Below, in pieces: positions 1 through 8,986 of a stretch of DNA of 64,000 nucleotides. The stretch is from the NCBI GenBank assembly GCA_050486285.1, contig JBJHCZ010000006.1:62001-126000 (forward strand), read 5' to 3'. Under the pieces are notes generated by a model. The model was not told where the DNA came from. It was given only the letters and a program-made list of their open reading frames with translations, and did not search any database. The position numbers and the translations under genes are program-made. The stretch comes from JAITWN01 sp050486285. GTDB lineage: Bacteria > Pseudomonadota > Gammaproteobacteria > SZUA-140. Position 1 is the stretch's first letter. Each line of letters opens with the position of its first letter.

Positions 1-492
1 GTAGACGCGGTAGATCTTGCCGGTGTCGATCGCGTGGTAAGTGGAGCTGCCGTAGCTGGCGTCGAGCAGGAAATTGAACGGGCCGAGTGACTCGGCGACC
101 GCGACCATATCAAGTGCCGAATCGCGCGACAGGTCATGGGCGAGCTTGTGCAGCCGGTTCTGATCGTCGATCAGGCGATAACGGCCCTCGAGGCGGTCGA
201 GCCGGTACATCGCATCGAGGCCGAGCAGGTTCGCCCAGTATTTCCATTTGATGAACTGCGCCTCGATGCGCCACTGGTCGCCGTGGATGTCGTAGTGCTC
301 GATGACGCAGTGATCGCCGGTCGCGAGCTTCGCGCGCCAGTGCCTGTCGCCGACCGCCTCGAAGCTGATCTCGGCGACCAGCGCCTCGCGGGTCAGCGCG
401 TGATACGTATAGAACCACGACGACACCAGCAGCAGCAACAGGAGCAGCAGCAGCGGACACGACAGCAGCGAGATCTTGATCAGTCTGGCCAA
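1..492 (-). CDS. Membrane-anchored protein of unknown function (C-terminus beyond the window)
   Basis: The minus-strand frame from TTG at 492 stays open to the window edge (164 codons seen). A TGA lies five codons upstream, and no ATG or GTG is near, so TTG is the likely start, with a GGGGAT purine run just upstream. The N-terminus is one strongly hydrophobic helix, rich in leucine, at about residues 5-25. A soluble domain containing the segments HWRAKLATGD, GDQWRIEAQFIKWKYWANLLG and YGSSTYHAID follows. This resembles a gammaproteobacterial family often labelled 'cation/multidrug efflux pump', but one membrane helix does not support transport. I assign no function; it is probably an anchored periplasmic protein. 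Confidence 0.6.
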   Translation of the reverse strand, partial: MARLIKISLLSCPLLLLLLLLLVSSWFYTYHALTREALVAEISFEAVGDRHWRAKLATGDHCVIEHYDIHGDQWRIEAQFIKWKYWANLLGLDAMYRLDRLEGRYRLIDDQNRLHKLAHDLSRDSALDMVAVAESLGPFNFLLDASYGSSTYHAIDTGKIYRVY

Positions 493-522
493 GCGGAATC
501 CCCGTCAGCGACCGTCAGCATC

Positions 523-595
523 GGGGTCAGAGTCGTTTGATCACCACCGCCGGTGATAACCGGCAAGCGCATCAGGATCAAACGACTCTGACCCC
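523..595. repeat. GGGGTCAG-family palindrome, copy 1
   Basis: Perfect 20-bp arms, GGGGTCAGAGTCGTTTGATC at 523-542 and its reverse complement at 576-595, flank a 33-bp centre that has its own smaller GCCGG/CCGGC stem. Copy 2 begins 30 bp downstream and shares most of the centre, so the two look like a tandem duplication of a unit of about 73 bp. It lies in the gene-free stretch 493-846 between two minus-strand genes. Confidence 0.9.
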
Positions 596-625
596 ACAGG
601 CCCATTCTAGCCGTTCAGGACCACC

Positions 626-698
626 GGGGTCAGAGTCGTTTGATCGCCACCGCCGGAGATTGCCGGCAAACACATCGGGATCAAACGACTCTGACCCC
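626..698. repeat. GGGGTCAG-family palindrome, copy 2
   Basis: The arms at 626-645 and 679-698 are identical to those of copy 1. The centre differs from copy 1 at a minority of positions but keeps the inner GCCGG/CCGGC stem. I see no coding potential or recognisable promoter in this stretch. Confidence 0.9.
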
Positions 699-711
699 GC
701 AGGCGTTCCAG

Positions 712-846
712 CCGGTCGTTGAAAAGGCCCGGTGGGTTTGCGTAGCGAAGTCAAGCGCAGCCTCGCCGGAGCCCGAAGGGTGCCGCGAAGCGGCAGCGAG
801 GCGAGCCATTCGCGGAGCAAACCCACCGGGCCTTTTCAACGACCGG
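712..846. repeat. Long inverted repeat with perfect 30-bp arms
   Basis: Arms at 712-741 and 817-846 are perfect reverse complements; they include CCCGGTGGGTTTGC and its complement. The 75-bp loop has a weaker GCCTCGC/GCGAGGC stem. The right arm ends exactly where the PfkB gene's stop begins, so the structure could end that minus-strand transcript or be a mobile repeat. It does not carry the GGGGTCAG ends of its neighbours. Confidence 0.85.
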
Positions 847-1779
847 CTAGAACGCCTGCCCGAAGGCCTCCCGGTAGCGGGCGCGGAAGCCTTCGGGGGT
901 CAGATGGTGATTCTGGGTGCCGTGGTGCTCGATCTTCAGGGATCCTAGCAGCGAGGCGATGCGGCCGGCGACCTCGAGGCCGAGGTCGTTCATCAGGCCG
1001 TAGAGCAGGCCGGCACGGTAGGCGTCGCCGCAGCCGGTCGGGTCGACGATCGCGACCGGCTTGACCGGCGGGATGTCGATCTCGTGTTTCGCGGTGTAGA
1101 TCCGCGAGCCCTTCGCGCCGCGCGTCACGAACAGCGCATCGACGCGCTCGGCGATCTCGTGCGGCGACAGGCCGGTGCGTTCCTGCACCAGCTGCGCCTC
1201 GTAGTCATTCACGGTCAGGTACGTCGCCTGGTCGATGAACGCGCGCAGGTCGTCGCCGTTGAACATCGGCAGGCCCTGGCCCGGATCGAAGATGAACGGG
1301 ATGCCGGCCTCGCGAAACTGCGCGGCATGCTGAATCATGCCGTCACGGCCGTCCGGGGAGACGATACCGATGGTGATGCCGCGATCGAGCGGTACCGGGT
1401 TCTCGTGCGACAGGCCCATCGCGCCGGGATGAAACGCGGTGATCTGGTTATCGTCGAGATCGGTCGTGATATAGGCCTGGGCGGTAAAGGCGTCGGCGAA
1501 CTCGCGGATGAACTCGCGGCGGATGCCGTGGCGGTCCATCCACGCCGCATAGGGCCCGAAGTCCTTGCCGACCGTCGCCATCGGCACGCCGTCACCGCCG
1601 ATCATCTTCAGGTTATAGGCAATGTTGCCGGCGCAGCCGCCGAACTCGCGGCGCATCTCCGGCACCATGAACGAGACGTTCAGCATGTGGATCTTGTCCG
1701 GCAGGATGTGATTCCTGAAACGGTCCGGAAACAGCATGATCGAATCGAAGGCGATCGATCCGCAGATCAGCGCGGTCAT
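847..1779 (-). CDS. PfkB-family carbohydrate/nucleoside kinase
   Basis: 310 aa, a normal length for a ribokinase/adenosine kinase-like enzyme that phosphorylates a sugar or nucleoside with ATP in the cytoplasm. The N-terminal substrate signature GGCAGN is at residues 47-52. The C-terminal PfkB signature DPTGCGDAYRAG (about 246-257) contains the catalytic base Asp252 and the anion-hole glycines. The TGCGD form with FDPGQGLP suggests an adenosine-kinase-like subgroup, but the substrate cannot be read from sequence. It is last in the minus-strand run containing the glycine-cleavage genes, 55 bp after gcvPB, with a GGGGTCAG hairpin in the gap, so it may or may not share their transcript. Confidence 0.85.
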   Translation of the reverse strand: MTALICGSIAFDSIMLFPDRFRNHILPDKIHMLNVSFMVPEMRREFGGCAGNIAYNLKMIGGDGVPMATVGKDFGPYAAWMDRHGIRREFIREFADAFTAQAYITTDLDDNQITAFHPGAMGLSHENPVPLDRGITIGIVSPDGRDGMIQHAAQFREAGIPFIFDPGQGLPMFNGDDLRAFIDQATYLTVNDYEAQLVQERTGLSPHEIAERVDALFVTRGAKGSRIYTAKHEIDIPPVKPVAIVDPTGCGDAYRAGLLYGLMNDLGLEVAGRIASLLGSLKIEHHGTQNHHLTPEGFRARYREAFGQAF

Positions 1780-1801
1780 GGGCTTCTCCTTGGTATGGCC
1801 C

Positions 1802-1830
1802 GGGGTCAGGGCCCTTCGGGATCTGACCCC
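1802..1830. repeat. GGGGTCAG-family hairpin, copy 3 (gcvPB-kinase gap)
   Basis: GGGGTCAG (1802-1809) pairs with CTGACCCC (1823-1830). The pairing extends inward with two mismatches to GCCC/GGGA around a TTC loop. This is a short member of the family, lying just after the gcvPB stop on the minus strand. There is no U-tract, so intrinsic termination is not obvious. Confidence 0.75.
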
Positions 1831-1834
1831 GGGA

Positions 1835-3286
1835 TCATCTTTCCCGCCAGGCGAGGTCGAGTTCGCGGGCAGCGCGGACGTCGTCGAGACGGCGCACGGG
1901 CAGCGTATACGGCGCGCCTTTCAGTTTTTCGGGTTCGCTTTCCGCTTCCTTGCGGATCGCGGCCATCGCGTCGACGAAGGCGTCGAGCGTCGCCTTGTCT
2001 TCGGTCTCGGTCGGCTCGATCAGGAAGCACTCGGGCACAAGCAGCGGGAAGTAGGTCGTCGGCGCGTGATAGCCGTAGTCGAGCAGGCGCTTCGCGAAGT
2101 CCATCGCCGACACGCCGAGGTTCTTCTCCTCGCGCTTCAGCGTGACGATGAACTCGTGGGTCGCGCGCCGGGTCGGGAACGCGAGCTCATAGCCGAGCGC
2201 CCTGAGCCTGGCCGCGAGATAGTTCGCGTTCAGCGTCGCGTACTCGGCGACACGCACCATGCCCTCGCGGCCGAGCAGGCGGGCATAGATATACGCGCGC
2301 ATGAGGATGCCGGCATTGCCGGCGAAGGCCGACAAGCGACCGATCGTCTGCGGGCGATCCCGCTCGGTGACCCAGTGATAGCGGCCGTCGCGCCGGCCGA
2401 CCATCGGCACCGGGAGGAACGGTTCGAGCCGGGCGCTGACGCCGACCGGGCCGGCGCCCGGACCGCCGCCGCCATGCGGCGTCGAGAAGGTCTTGTGCAG
2501 GTTCAGGTGGACGACGTCGAAGCCCATGTCGCCGGGGGTGACCTTGCCGAGGATCGCGTTCAGGTTCGCGCCGTCGTAATAGAGCAGGCCGCCGGCCTCG
2601 TGGACGACCGCGGACATCTCGCGGATGCGGCGCTCGAACACGCCGAGCGTCGACGGATTGGTCAGCATCAGGCCGGCGGTGTGCGGGCCGACCGCCTGCT
2701 TCAGTGCCTCGAGATCGACGTCGCCGGCGGCGTCGGTCGGGATCTCGCGGGTCTTGTAACCGCACATCACTGCGGTCGCCGGATTCGTGCCGTGGGCGGC
2801 ATCCGGCACCAGGATCTCGGTACGCGCCGTGTCGCCGCGGGCATCGTGATAGGCGCGAATCATCGCGACGCCGGCAAACTCGCCCTGGGCGCCGGCCATC
2901 GGCGTCAGCGACACCGCCTTCATGCCGGTCACCGTCTTCAGCATCTCCTGCAGATCGAACAGGCAGGCGAGGAAGCCCTGGCTCAGGCGTTCCGGCGCCA
3001 GCGGGTGGCGGCCGATCAGGCCCGGCAGGCTCGCGAGCGTGTTGCAGGCGCGCGGGTTGTACTTCATCGTGCACGAGCCGAGCGGGTAGAAATGGGTGTC
3101 GATCGAGAAGTTCTTCTGCGACAGCCGCGTGTAATGACGCACGACCTGCAGCTCCGACACCTCGGGCAGCCCCGGCGGCGTCTCGCGCAGCAGCGCGGGC
3201 GGAATGTCGGTCACCGCTTCGGCGCGCGGCGCCTGCCCCCCCGCGACCCTGCCCGGCGCGGAGCGTTCAAAGATCAGGTCGGTCAT
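1835..3286 (-). CDS. gcvPB: Glycine dehydrogenase (decarboxylating) subunit 2
   Basis: 483 aa. It is the PLP-binding half of the split P-protein of the glycine cleavage system, which decarboxylates glycine and passes the aminomethyl group to lipoyl-GcvH. The PLP lysine is Lys265 in HLNLHKTFSTPHGGGGPG, and the DTHFYPLGSCTMKYNP segment (63-78) is typical of the family. It must pair with GcvPA, encoded two genes upstream. Its ATG overlaps the end of tpx by 4 nt, so the two are probably translationally coupled. Confidence 0.97.
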   Translation of the reverse strand: MTDLIFERSAPGRVAGGQAPRAEAVTDIPPALLRETPPGLPEVSELQVVRHYTRLSQKNFSIDTHFYPLGSCTMKYNPRACNTLASLPGLIGRHPLAPERLSQGFLACLFDLQEMLKTVTGMKAVSLTPMAGAQGEFAGVAMIRAYHDARGDTARTEILVPDAAHGTNPATAVMCGYKTREIPTDAAGDVDLEALKQAVGPHTAGLMLTNPSTLGVFERRIREMSAVVHEAGGLLYYDGANLNAILGKVTPGDMGFDVVHLNLHKTFSTPHGGGGPGAGPVGVSARLEPFLPVPMVGRRDGRYHWVTERDRPQTIGRLSAFAGNAGILMRAYIYARLLGREGMVRVAEYATLNANYLAARLRALGYELAFPTRRATHEFIVTLKREEKNLGVSAMDFAKRLLDYGYHAPTTYFPLLVPECFLIEPTETEDKATLDAFVDAMAAIRKEAESEPEKLKGAPYTLPVRRLDDVRAARELDLAWRER

Positions 3287-3801
3287 CTGGACTCCGTATT
3301 CGTTCCGTCTAATGCCGCGATCGCTGCATCGTAATCGGGATGCTGCGAGATCTCCGGCACCAGCTCGGTATGGATCACGCGATCGTTTTCGTCGAGCACG
3401 ACCACCGCGCGCGTCATGATGCCGGCCAGCGGGCCATCGGTGATCAGCACGCCGTAGTCCTCGGCGAATCGCTGCGAGCGCATCGTCGACAGCATCGTGA
3501 CATTGTGCAGGTCGCCGTCCTCGCAGAAACGCTTCTGCGCAAACGGCAGATCGGCCGAGATCATCAGCAGCACCGCGTCCTTGCCGACCGCGAGTTCATT
3601 GAAGCGGCGGGTCGATGCCGCGCATACCGAGGTATCGATACTCGGCACGATGTACAGCAGCTTCTTCCTGCCCGAGAACTCACTGAGCGTGCGGTCGCGC
3701 AGCGCGGTATCGACGAGCTCGAAGTCCGGGGCCGTGGTGCCTTTGGCCGGCAGCTCGCCGATGGTGTTCACGGTCGAGCCCTTGAGGGTCACTGTCGCCA
3801 T
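3283..3801 (-). CDS. tpx: Thiol peroxidase (atypical 2-Cys peroxiredoxin)
   Basis: 172 aa from ATG 3801, close to the usual 165-170. An in-frame TTG at 3804 is possible, but AAGGAG lies 8 nt before the ATG. Tpx reduces hydroperoxides using thioredoxin. The peroxidatic cysteine is Cys60 in DTSVCAASTRRFN and the resolving cysteine is Cys93 in AQKRFCED, the normal Tpx pair. It lies between gcvPA (70 bp upstream, with a palindrome in the gap) and gcvPB (4-nt overlap), an unusual place that splits the two P-protein subunits. Confidence 0.95.
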   Translation of the reverse strand: MATVTLKGSTVNTIGELPAKGTTAPDFELVDTALRDRTLSEFSGRKKLLYIVPSIDTSVCAASTRRFNELAVGKDAVLLMISADLPFAQKRFCEDGDLHNVTMLSTMRSQRFAEDYGVLITDGPLAGIMTRAVVVLDENDRVIHTELVPEISQHPDYDAAIAALDGTNTESR

Positions 3802-3827
3802 CAACGCTACTCCTTATCAGCATTCCC

Positions 3828-3860
3828 GGGGTCAGAGTAGACTTCGTCTACTCTGACCCC
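3828..3860. repeat. GGGGTCAG-family palindrome, copy 4 (gcvPA-tpx gap)
   Basis: Perfect 15-bp arms (3828-3842 and 3846-3860), GGGGTCAGAGTAGAC and its complement, around a TTC loop. It is a strong hairpin between gcvPA and tpx on the minus strand. No T-run follows on that strand, so it may attenuate, protect a 3' end or simply be a mobile repeat. The arm is nearly the same as in copy 8 at 52557. Confidence 0.9.
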
Positions 3861-3871
3861 GATGAAAAGAC

Positions 3872-5230
3872 TCAGCGCAGGAGGCCTTCGAGCGTCGTCG
3901 CATAACGCTCGATGTCTTCCGCGCTCCGGGTTTCTGTTACGCAGAACAGCAGGCAGTCCGCGAGCTCGGGATAGTCGTCGCCGAGCGCGAGGCCGCCGAG
4001 GATGCCGGCGTCGGCCATCGCGTCGAGCACGTCGGCGACCGGGCGTCCCGCGATGCGGATCACCGCCTCGTGGAAGAACGGCCGCGCGAACACCGGTGTC
4101 ACGCCCGGGATCGACGCGACGCGGTCGAGCAGCGTGCGCGTGTTGCGATGCGCGGCGAGCGCGACCCGGCGCAGGCCGTCGGCGCCGAGGATCGCCATGT
4201 ACTGTGTCGCCGCGGTCACCATCAGGCCCTGGTTCGTGCAAATGTTCGAGGTCGCCTTCGAGCGACGGATATGCTGTTCGCGCGCCTGCAGCGTCAGCGC
4301 GAAGCCCTGCTTGCCGTCGAGGTCGACGGTACGGCCGACGATACGGCCCGGCATCTGGCGCACATGCTCCTGGCGACAGCACATGTAGCCGAAATACGGG
4401 CCGCCCGACGCCAGCGGGATGCCGAGCGGCTGGCCTTCACCGCAGGCGATGTCGGCGCCCTGCGCGCCCCACTGCCCCGGCGGCTTCAGCAATGCGAGCG
4501 AGGTCGGGTTCGCGACCGCGATGACCAGCATGCCGTGCCCGGTCGCCCAGTCGCTCAGGCGATCGACGTCCTCGAGGATGCCGAAGTAGTTCGGCGACTG
4601 GATCACGAAACCGGCGAAGTCGCCCGGCGTCCCGGGCAAACCGGCGGGATCGACGGCACCGGTAGCGGGATCGAAGTCGACGCCCTCGAGCGTGATGCCC
4701 TGGTTGCCGACGATCGCCTGCGCGACCTTGCGATAGGCCGGATGGACGGTGCGCGGCACCAGCACACGCTTCGACTTAGACTTGCGGTTCGCGCGTACCG
4801 CCATCAGTACCGCCTCGGCAAGCGCGGAGGCGCCGTCGTACAGCGAGGCGTTCGACACATCGAGGCCGGTCAACTGCGTCATCATCGACTGGTATTCGTA
4901 GACGAGTTGCAGGCTGCCCTGGCTGGCCTCGGCCTGGTACGGGGTATACGCCGAATAGAATTCGCCGCGCGTCGTCACTTCCCACACCGCGGCCGGGATG
5001 TGGTGCTCATAGGCGCCGGCGCCGACGAAGCACTGCAGCGTGCCGCAATCGGCGGCACGCGCGCGCATCAGGCGCGCAACCTCCATCTCGGACAGCCCGG
5101 GCGGCACCGCGTCGATACCGCGCGCGCGCAACGCCGCGGGGATCTCGTCAAACAAGGCCTCGATGCTGTCGACACCGATGGTGTCGAGCATCGCGGCGAC
5201 TTCCTGCTCGGTATGGGGGATGAACGGCAT
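3872..5230 (-). CDS. gcvPA: Glycine dehydrogenase (decarboxylating) subunit 1
   Basis: 452 aa from ATG 5230 (MPFIPHTEQEVAAML), the usual start of this family; the frame remains open upstream through gcvH, but that part is not coding. It is the non-lysine half of the split P-protein and forms a heterotetramer with GcvPB. Typical segments are GAGAYEHHIPAAVW, YTPYQAEASQGSLQ and SKATSNICTNQGL. The gap to gcvH is only 4 bp, so the two are surely cotranscribed. Confidence 0.97.
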   Translation of the reverse strand: MPFIPHTEQEVAAMLDTIGVDSIEALFDEIPAALRARGIDAVPPGLSEMEVARLMRARAADCGTLQCFVGAGAYEHHIPAAVWEVTTRGEFYSAYTPYQAEASQGSLQLVYEYQSMMTQLTGLDVSNASLYDGASALAEAVLMAVRANRKSKSKRVLVPRTVHPAYRKVAQAIVGNQGITLEGVDFDPATGAVDPAGLPGTPGDFAGFVIQSPNYFGILEDVDRLSDWATGHGMLVIAVANPTSLALLKPPGQWGAQGADIACGEGQPLGIPLASGGPYFGYMCCRQEHVRQMPGRIVGRTVDLDGKQGFALTLQAREQHIRRSKATSNICTNQGLMVTAATQYMAILGADGLRRVALAAHRNTRTLLDRVASIPGVTPVFARPFFHEAVIRIAGRPVADVLDAMADAGILGGLALGDDYPELADCLLFCVTETRSAEDIERYATTLEGLLR

Positions 5231-5234
5231 AAGA

Positions 5235-5630
5235 TCAGGTTTCGTCCTCGGCGATCGCGTCGGCATAGGCCTCGGCGTCGAGCAGTTCGCCGAGTTCACC
5301 GCTCTCGGCGAGCTGGACGCGGAACAGCCAGCCCTCGCCGAAGGGATCCTTGTTGACGAGGTCCGGGCCGTCGCCCAGCACTTCGTTGACCTCGATGATC
5401 TCGCCGCTGACCGGGCTGTAGACATCGGACGCCGCCTTGACGGACTCGACGACCGCGCACTCCTCGCCGCCGCGCACGACACGCCCGATCTCGGGCAGTT
5501 CGACATAGACCATGTCGCCGAGCAGGTCCTGCGCATGATCGGTGATACCGACCTTGACCGTGCCGTCGCCCTGGTCCTCGACCCACTCGTGGGTCGCGGT
5601 GTATTTCAGTTCGGTGGGTATATCACTCAT
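5235..5630 (-). CDS. gcvH: Glycine cleavage system H protein (lipoyl carrier)
   Basis: 131 aa starting MSDIPTELKYT at ATG 5630, with GAGGA seven bases upstream; an extension to 5654 is possible but is not family-like. GcvH carries the aminomethyl intermediate on a lipoyl-lysine, here Lys65 in ESVKAASDVYSP, between GcvP, GcvT and lipoamide dehydrogenase. The THEWV segment near the N-terminus is typical. It lies 24 bp after gcvT and 4 bp before gcvPA. Confidence 0.97.
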   Translation of the reverse strand: MSDIPTELKYTATHEWVEDQGDGTVKVGITDHAQDLLGDMVYVELPEIGRVVRGGEECAVVESVKAASDVYSPVSGEIIEVNEVLGDGPDLVNKDPFGEGWLFRVQLAESGELGELLDAEAYADAIAEDET

Positions 5631-5654
5631 GGCCGAATCCTCATCAATCTGCAA

Positions 5655-6755
5655 TCAATCAAAGTTAACGCAAACCTTGCCATTGCGTACGAACGGCGGT
5701 TTGACGACCGCCGTCTCGAGCCTGCGCCCGCGCACATCGACCGTGCATGCGCCTTCGACCTCGCGATCGACGCGCGCCAGCGCGATCGCGCGGTCGAGCA
5801 TCGGCGAGAAGCTGCCGCTGGTGATCTCGCCGACCTCGCGCTCGCCGACGAAGACCTTCTGGTGCGCGCGCAGGACGCCCTTGTCTCGCAGCACGAGTCC
5901 GACCGACTTGCGGCGGATTACGTCGCCGGCGCGCATCGCCTCGAGCGCGTTGCGACCGATGAAGTCGCGGTCCTCGGGACGCCAGGCAATGGTCCAACCG
6001 AGGCCGGTCTCGAGCGGCGTCGTCGCTTCATCCATGTCCTGGCCATACAAGGCCATGCCGGCCTCGAGGCGCAGCGTGTCGCGGGCGCCGAGTCCGACCG
6101 GGGCGACGCCGGCGTCGAGCAGCGCGCGCCACAGCCCGACCGCCTGCGCTGCCGGCACGAGGATCTCGTAACCCTCCTCGCCGGTATAGCCGGTGCGCGC
6201 GACGAACAGCCCGTCGCCCTCGACCGCGTGGAAGTTCGCGAGCGCGCCGGCGGCTGCGGCAAGCCCGTCGCCGAGCACCGCATGTGTCTTTTCACGCGCG
6301 CGCGGCCCCTGGATCGCGATCAGCGCGCAATCGTCGCGCGTCGTCAGCGTGACGCCGTATTCATCGGTGTGGCGGCCGAGCCAGGCCAGATCCTTGTCGC
6401 GGGTGCCGGCATTGGTGATCAAGCGCCATTCGCCGTCGCGGGCGAGGCGGTAGACGATCAGGTCGTCGATGATGCCGCCCTGCGGGTTCAGCATGCAGGT
6501 ATAGAGCGCCTGACCGGGATTGAGGCGACCGGCGTCGTTCGCGAACATCCGGCGCAGGAAATCAAGCGCGCGCGCGCCGCGCAGGTCACTGACCGTCATG
6601 TGCGAGACATCGAACATGCCGGCATCCTCGCGCACGCGGCGGTGCTCAACGAGCTGCGAGCCGTAATGCAGCGGCATGTCCCAGCCGGCGAAGTCGACGA
6701 TCTTCGCGCCGAGCCGGACATGCTCGTCATGCAGCGGTGTCTTTTTTCCAGTCAT
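5655..6755 (-). CDS. gcvT: Glycine cleavage system aminomethyltransferase (T protein)
   Basis: 366 aa from ATG 6755 (MTGKKTPLHDEHVRLGAKIVDFAGWDMPLHYG). GcvT transfers the methylene group from GcvH to tetrahydrofolate, releasing ammonia. Family segments include FDVSHM (about 49-54), YTGEEGYEI and LRLEAGMALYG. It is the first gene of the minus-strand gcv run. The ribosome-binding site is weak (CGGGAATC before the ATG). A frame extension to 6797 exists but does not match the family. Confidence 0.96.
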   Translation of the reverse strand: MTGKKTPLHDEHVRLGAKIVDFAGWDMPLHYGSQLVEHRRVREDAGMFDVSHMTVSDLRGARALDFLRRMFANDAGRLNPGQALYTCMLNPQGGIIDDLIVYRLARDGEWRLITNAGTRDKDLAWLGRHTDEYGVTLTTRDDCALIAIQGPRAREKTHAVLGDGLAAAAGALANFHAVEGDGLFVARTGYTGEEGYEILVPAAQAVGLWRALLDAGVAPVGLGARDTLRLEAGMALYGQDMDEATTPLETGLGWTIAWRPEDRDFIGRNALEAMRAGDVIRRKSVGLVLRDKGVLRAHQKVFVGEREVGEITSGSFSPMLDRAIALARVDREVEGACTVDVRGRRLETAVVKPPFVRNGKVCVNFD

Positions 6756-6933
6756 GATTCCCGGATCCGGGGCATCGCGTCGTGCGGATGCGCGCAAGAG
6801 AAAGGTTCGGCGGCTGTGGCGAAAGCCATACTATAGCGGCTGCGCGGGGCGGTGGATACGGATACGGAAAGTCGGGACTTCGGCGGTGAGCGGTCCCCGC
6901 GGACACCCGCAGGGACCGTCATGCATGCCTCGA
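6756..6933 (-). promoter_or_regulatory. gcvT leader and promoter region
   Basis: 178 bp between gcvT and fbp. On the minus strand TATAGT at 6830-6835 could be a -10 element about 75 nt before gcvT, but the hexamer at the expected -35 position is poor. I looked for the glycine riboswitch found before many gcv operons and did not find its conserved core. Confidence 0.3.
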
Positions 6934-7941
<1,008 letters not shown>

Positions 7942-8173
7942 CGTAGTTTCCTCTCGCAAAAGTTGTTCGTGCCCGCATGGCCGGGCGGCCGTCATCGGCA
8001 CGACATCTGCAGCGCCCTCGGAGCGCGATGCCAAGCCTTTAATTCTTAAGCTGAAATTATGATCGGGATGGCGGGTTACCGGCGGCATCCAGACTGACGC
8101 GACCTCGTCGCGACCAGGCGACCCGCCATTATGCTAGTATTACGCCCGAAAATAAACCCGCCACCCGAGGCAG

Positions 8174-8986
8174 ATGAAACACCCCCAGATCGATCCCGTC
8201 GCGCTGAGCCTCGGCCCGGTCGACATCCACTGGTACGGCCTGATGTACCTGCTCGGCTTCGGCGCGGCCTGGTGGCTCGGCCGGCTGCGGGCGCGGACGG
8301 CCCCGGGCTGGGATCCGGCCCAGATCGGGGACATGATCTTCTACGGCGCACTCGGCGTCGTCATCGGCGGCCGCCTCGGATATATCCTGTTCTATGACCT
8401 GCAGAGCTATCTCGACGCCCCGCTGAATGTCTTTCGGGTCTGGGAAGGCGGCATGTCCTTCCACGGCGGACTGGTCGGCGTGCTGGTCGCGATCTGGCTG
8501 TTCGCGCGCAAGACCGACAAGCGCTTCTTCGAGGTCGGCGACTTCGTCGCCCCGCTGGTGCCGATCGGTCTCGGCGCCGGACGCATCGGCAACTTCATCA
8601 ACGGCGAGCTGTGGGGCCGGGTCAGCGACCTGCCGTGGGCGATGGTATTCGCCGACCCGCGCGCCGGCGGCCTGCCGCGCCATCCGTCGCAGCTCTACGA
8701 GGCCCTGCTCGAAGGCCTCGTGCTGTTCGCGATCCTGTGGCTGTACTCGCGCAAGCCACGCCCGACGATGTCGGTTTCCGGCCTGTTCCTGCTGTGCTAC
8801 GGTGTATTCCGCTTCGCGGTCGAATTCACGCGCATGCCCGACCTGCACATCGGCTTCATCGCCGGCGACTGGATGACGATGGGCCAGTTGCTGTCGGTCC
8901 CGATGGTCCTCGCCGGCGTTGCGCTGATGGTGCTCGCGGCGCGCGCGCCCGCGGCCAAACCACCGCTGTCGAAACGGAACCGATGA
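8174..8986 (+). CDS. lgt: Phosphatidylglycerol-prolipoprotein diacylglyceryl transferase
   Basis: 270 aa inner-membrane enzyme, with about seven membrane helices, that attaches diacylglycerol to the lipobox cysteine of prolipoproteins. The Lgt signature GAGRIGNFINGELWGR is at 135-150 with the essential Arg137, and His97 in MSFHGG matches the conserved active-site histidine. A GAGG sequence precedes the ATG. Its stop overlaps the thyA ATG by 4 nt (ATGA), giving the common lgt-thyA-folA order. Confidence 0.97.
   Translation: MKHPQIDPVALSLGPVDIHWYGLMYLLGFGAAWWLGRLRARTAPGWDPAQIGDMIFYGALGVVIGGRLGYILFYDLQSYLDAPLNVFRVWEGGMSFHGGLVGVLVAIWLFARKTDKRFFEVGDFVAPLVPIGLGAGRIGNFINGELWGRVSDLPWAMVFADPRAGGLPRHPSQLYEALLEGLVLFAILWLYSRKPRPTMSVSGLFLLCYGVFRFAVEFTRMPDLHIGFIAGDWMTMGQLLSVPMVLAGVALMVLAARAPAAKPPLSKRNR

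Noticed and set aside
1736..3334. 532-codon plus-strand frame across gcvPB
   Set aside because: It is the antisense shadow of gcvPB; the translation is Arg/His/Ala-rich with no recognisable domain.
6756..6933. Glycine riboswitch before gcvT
   Set aside because: The leader has CCGCCGAAG-like words, but no ordered aptamer core or tandem arrangement, and the likely 5' UTR is short.
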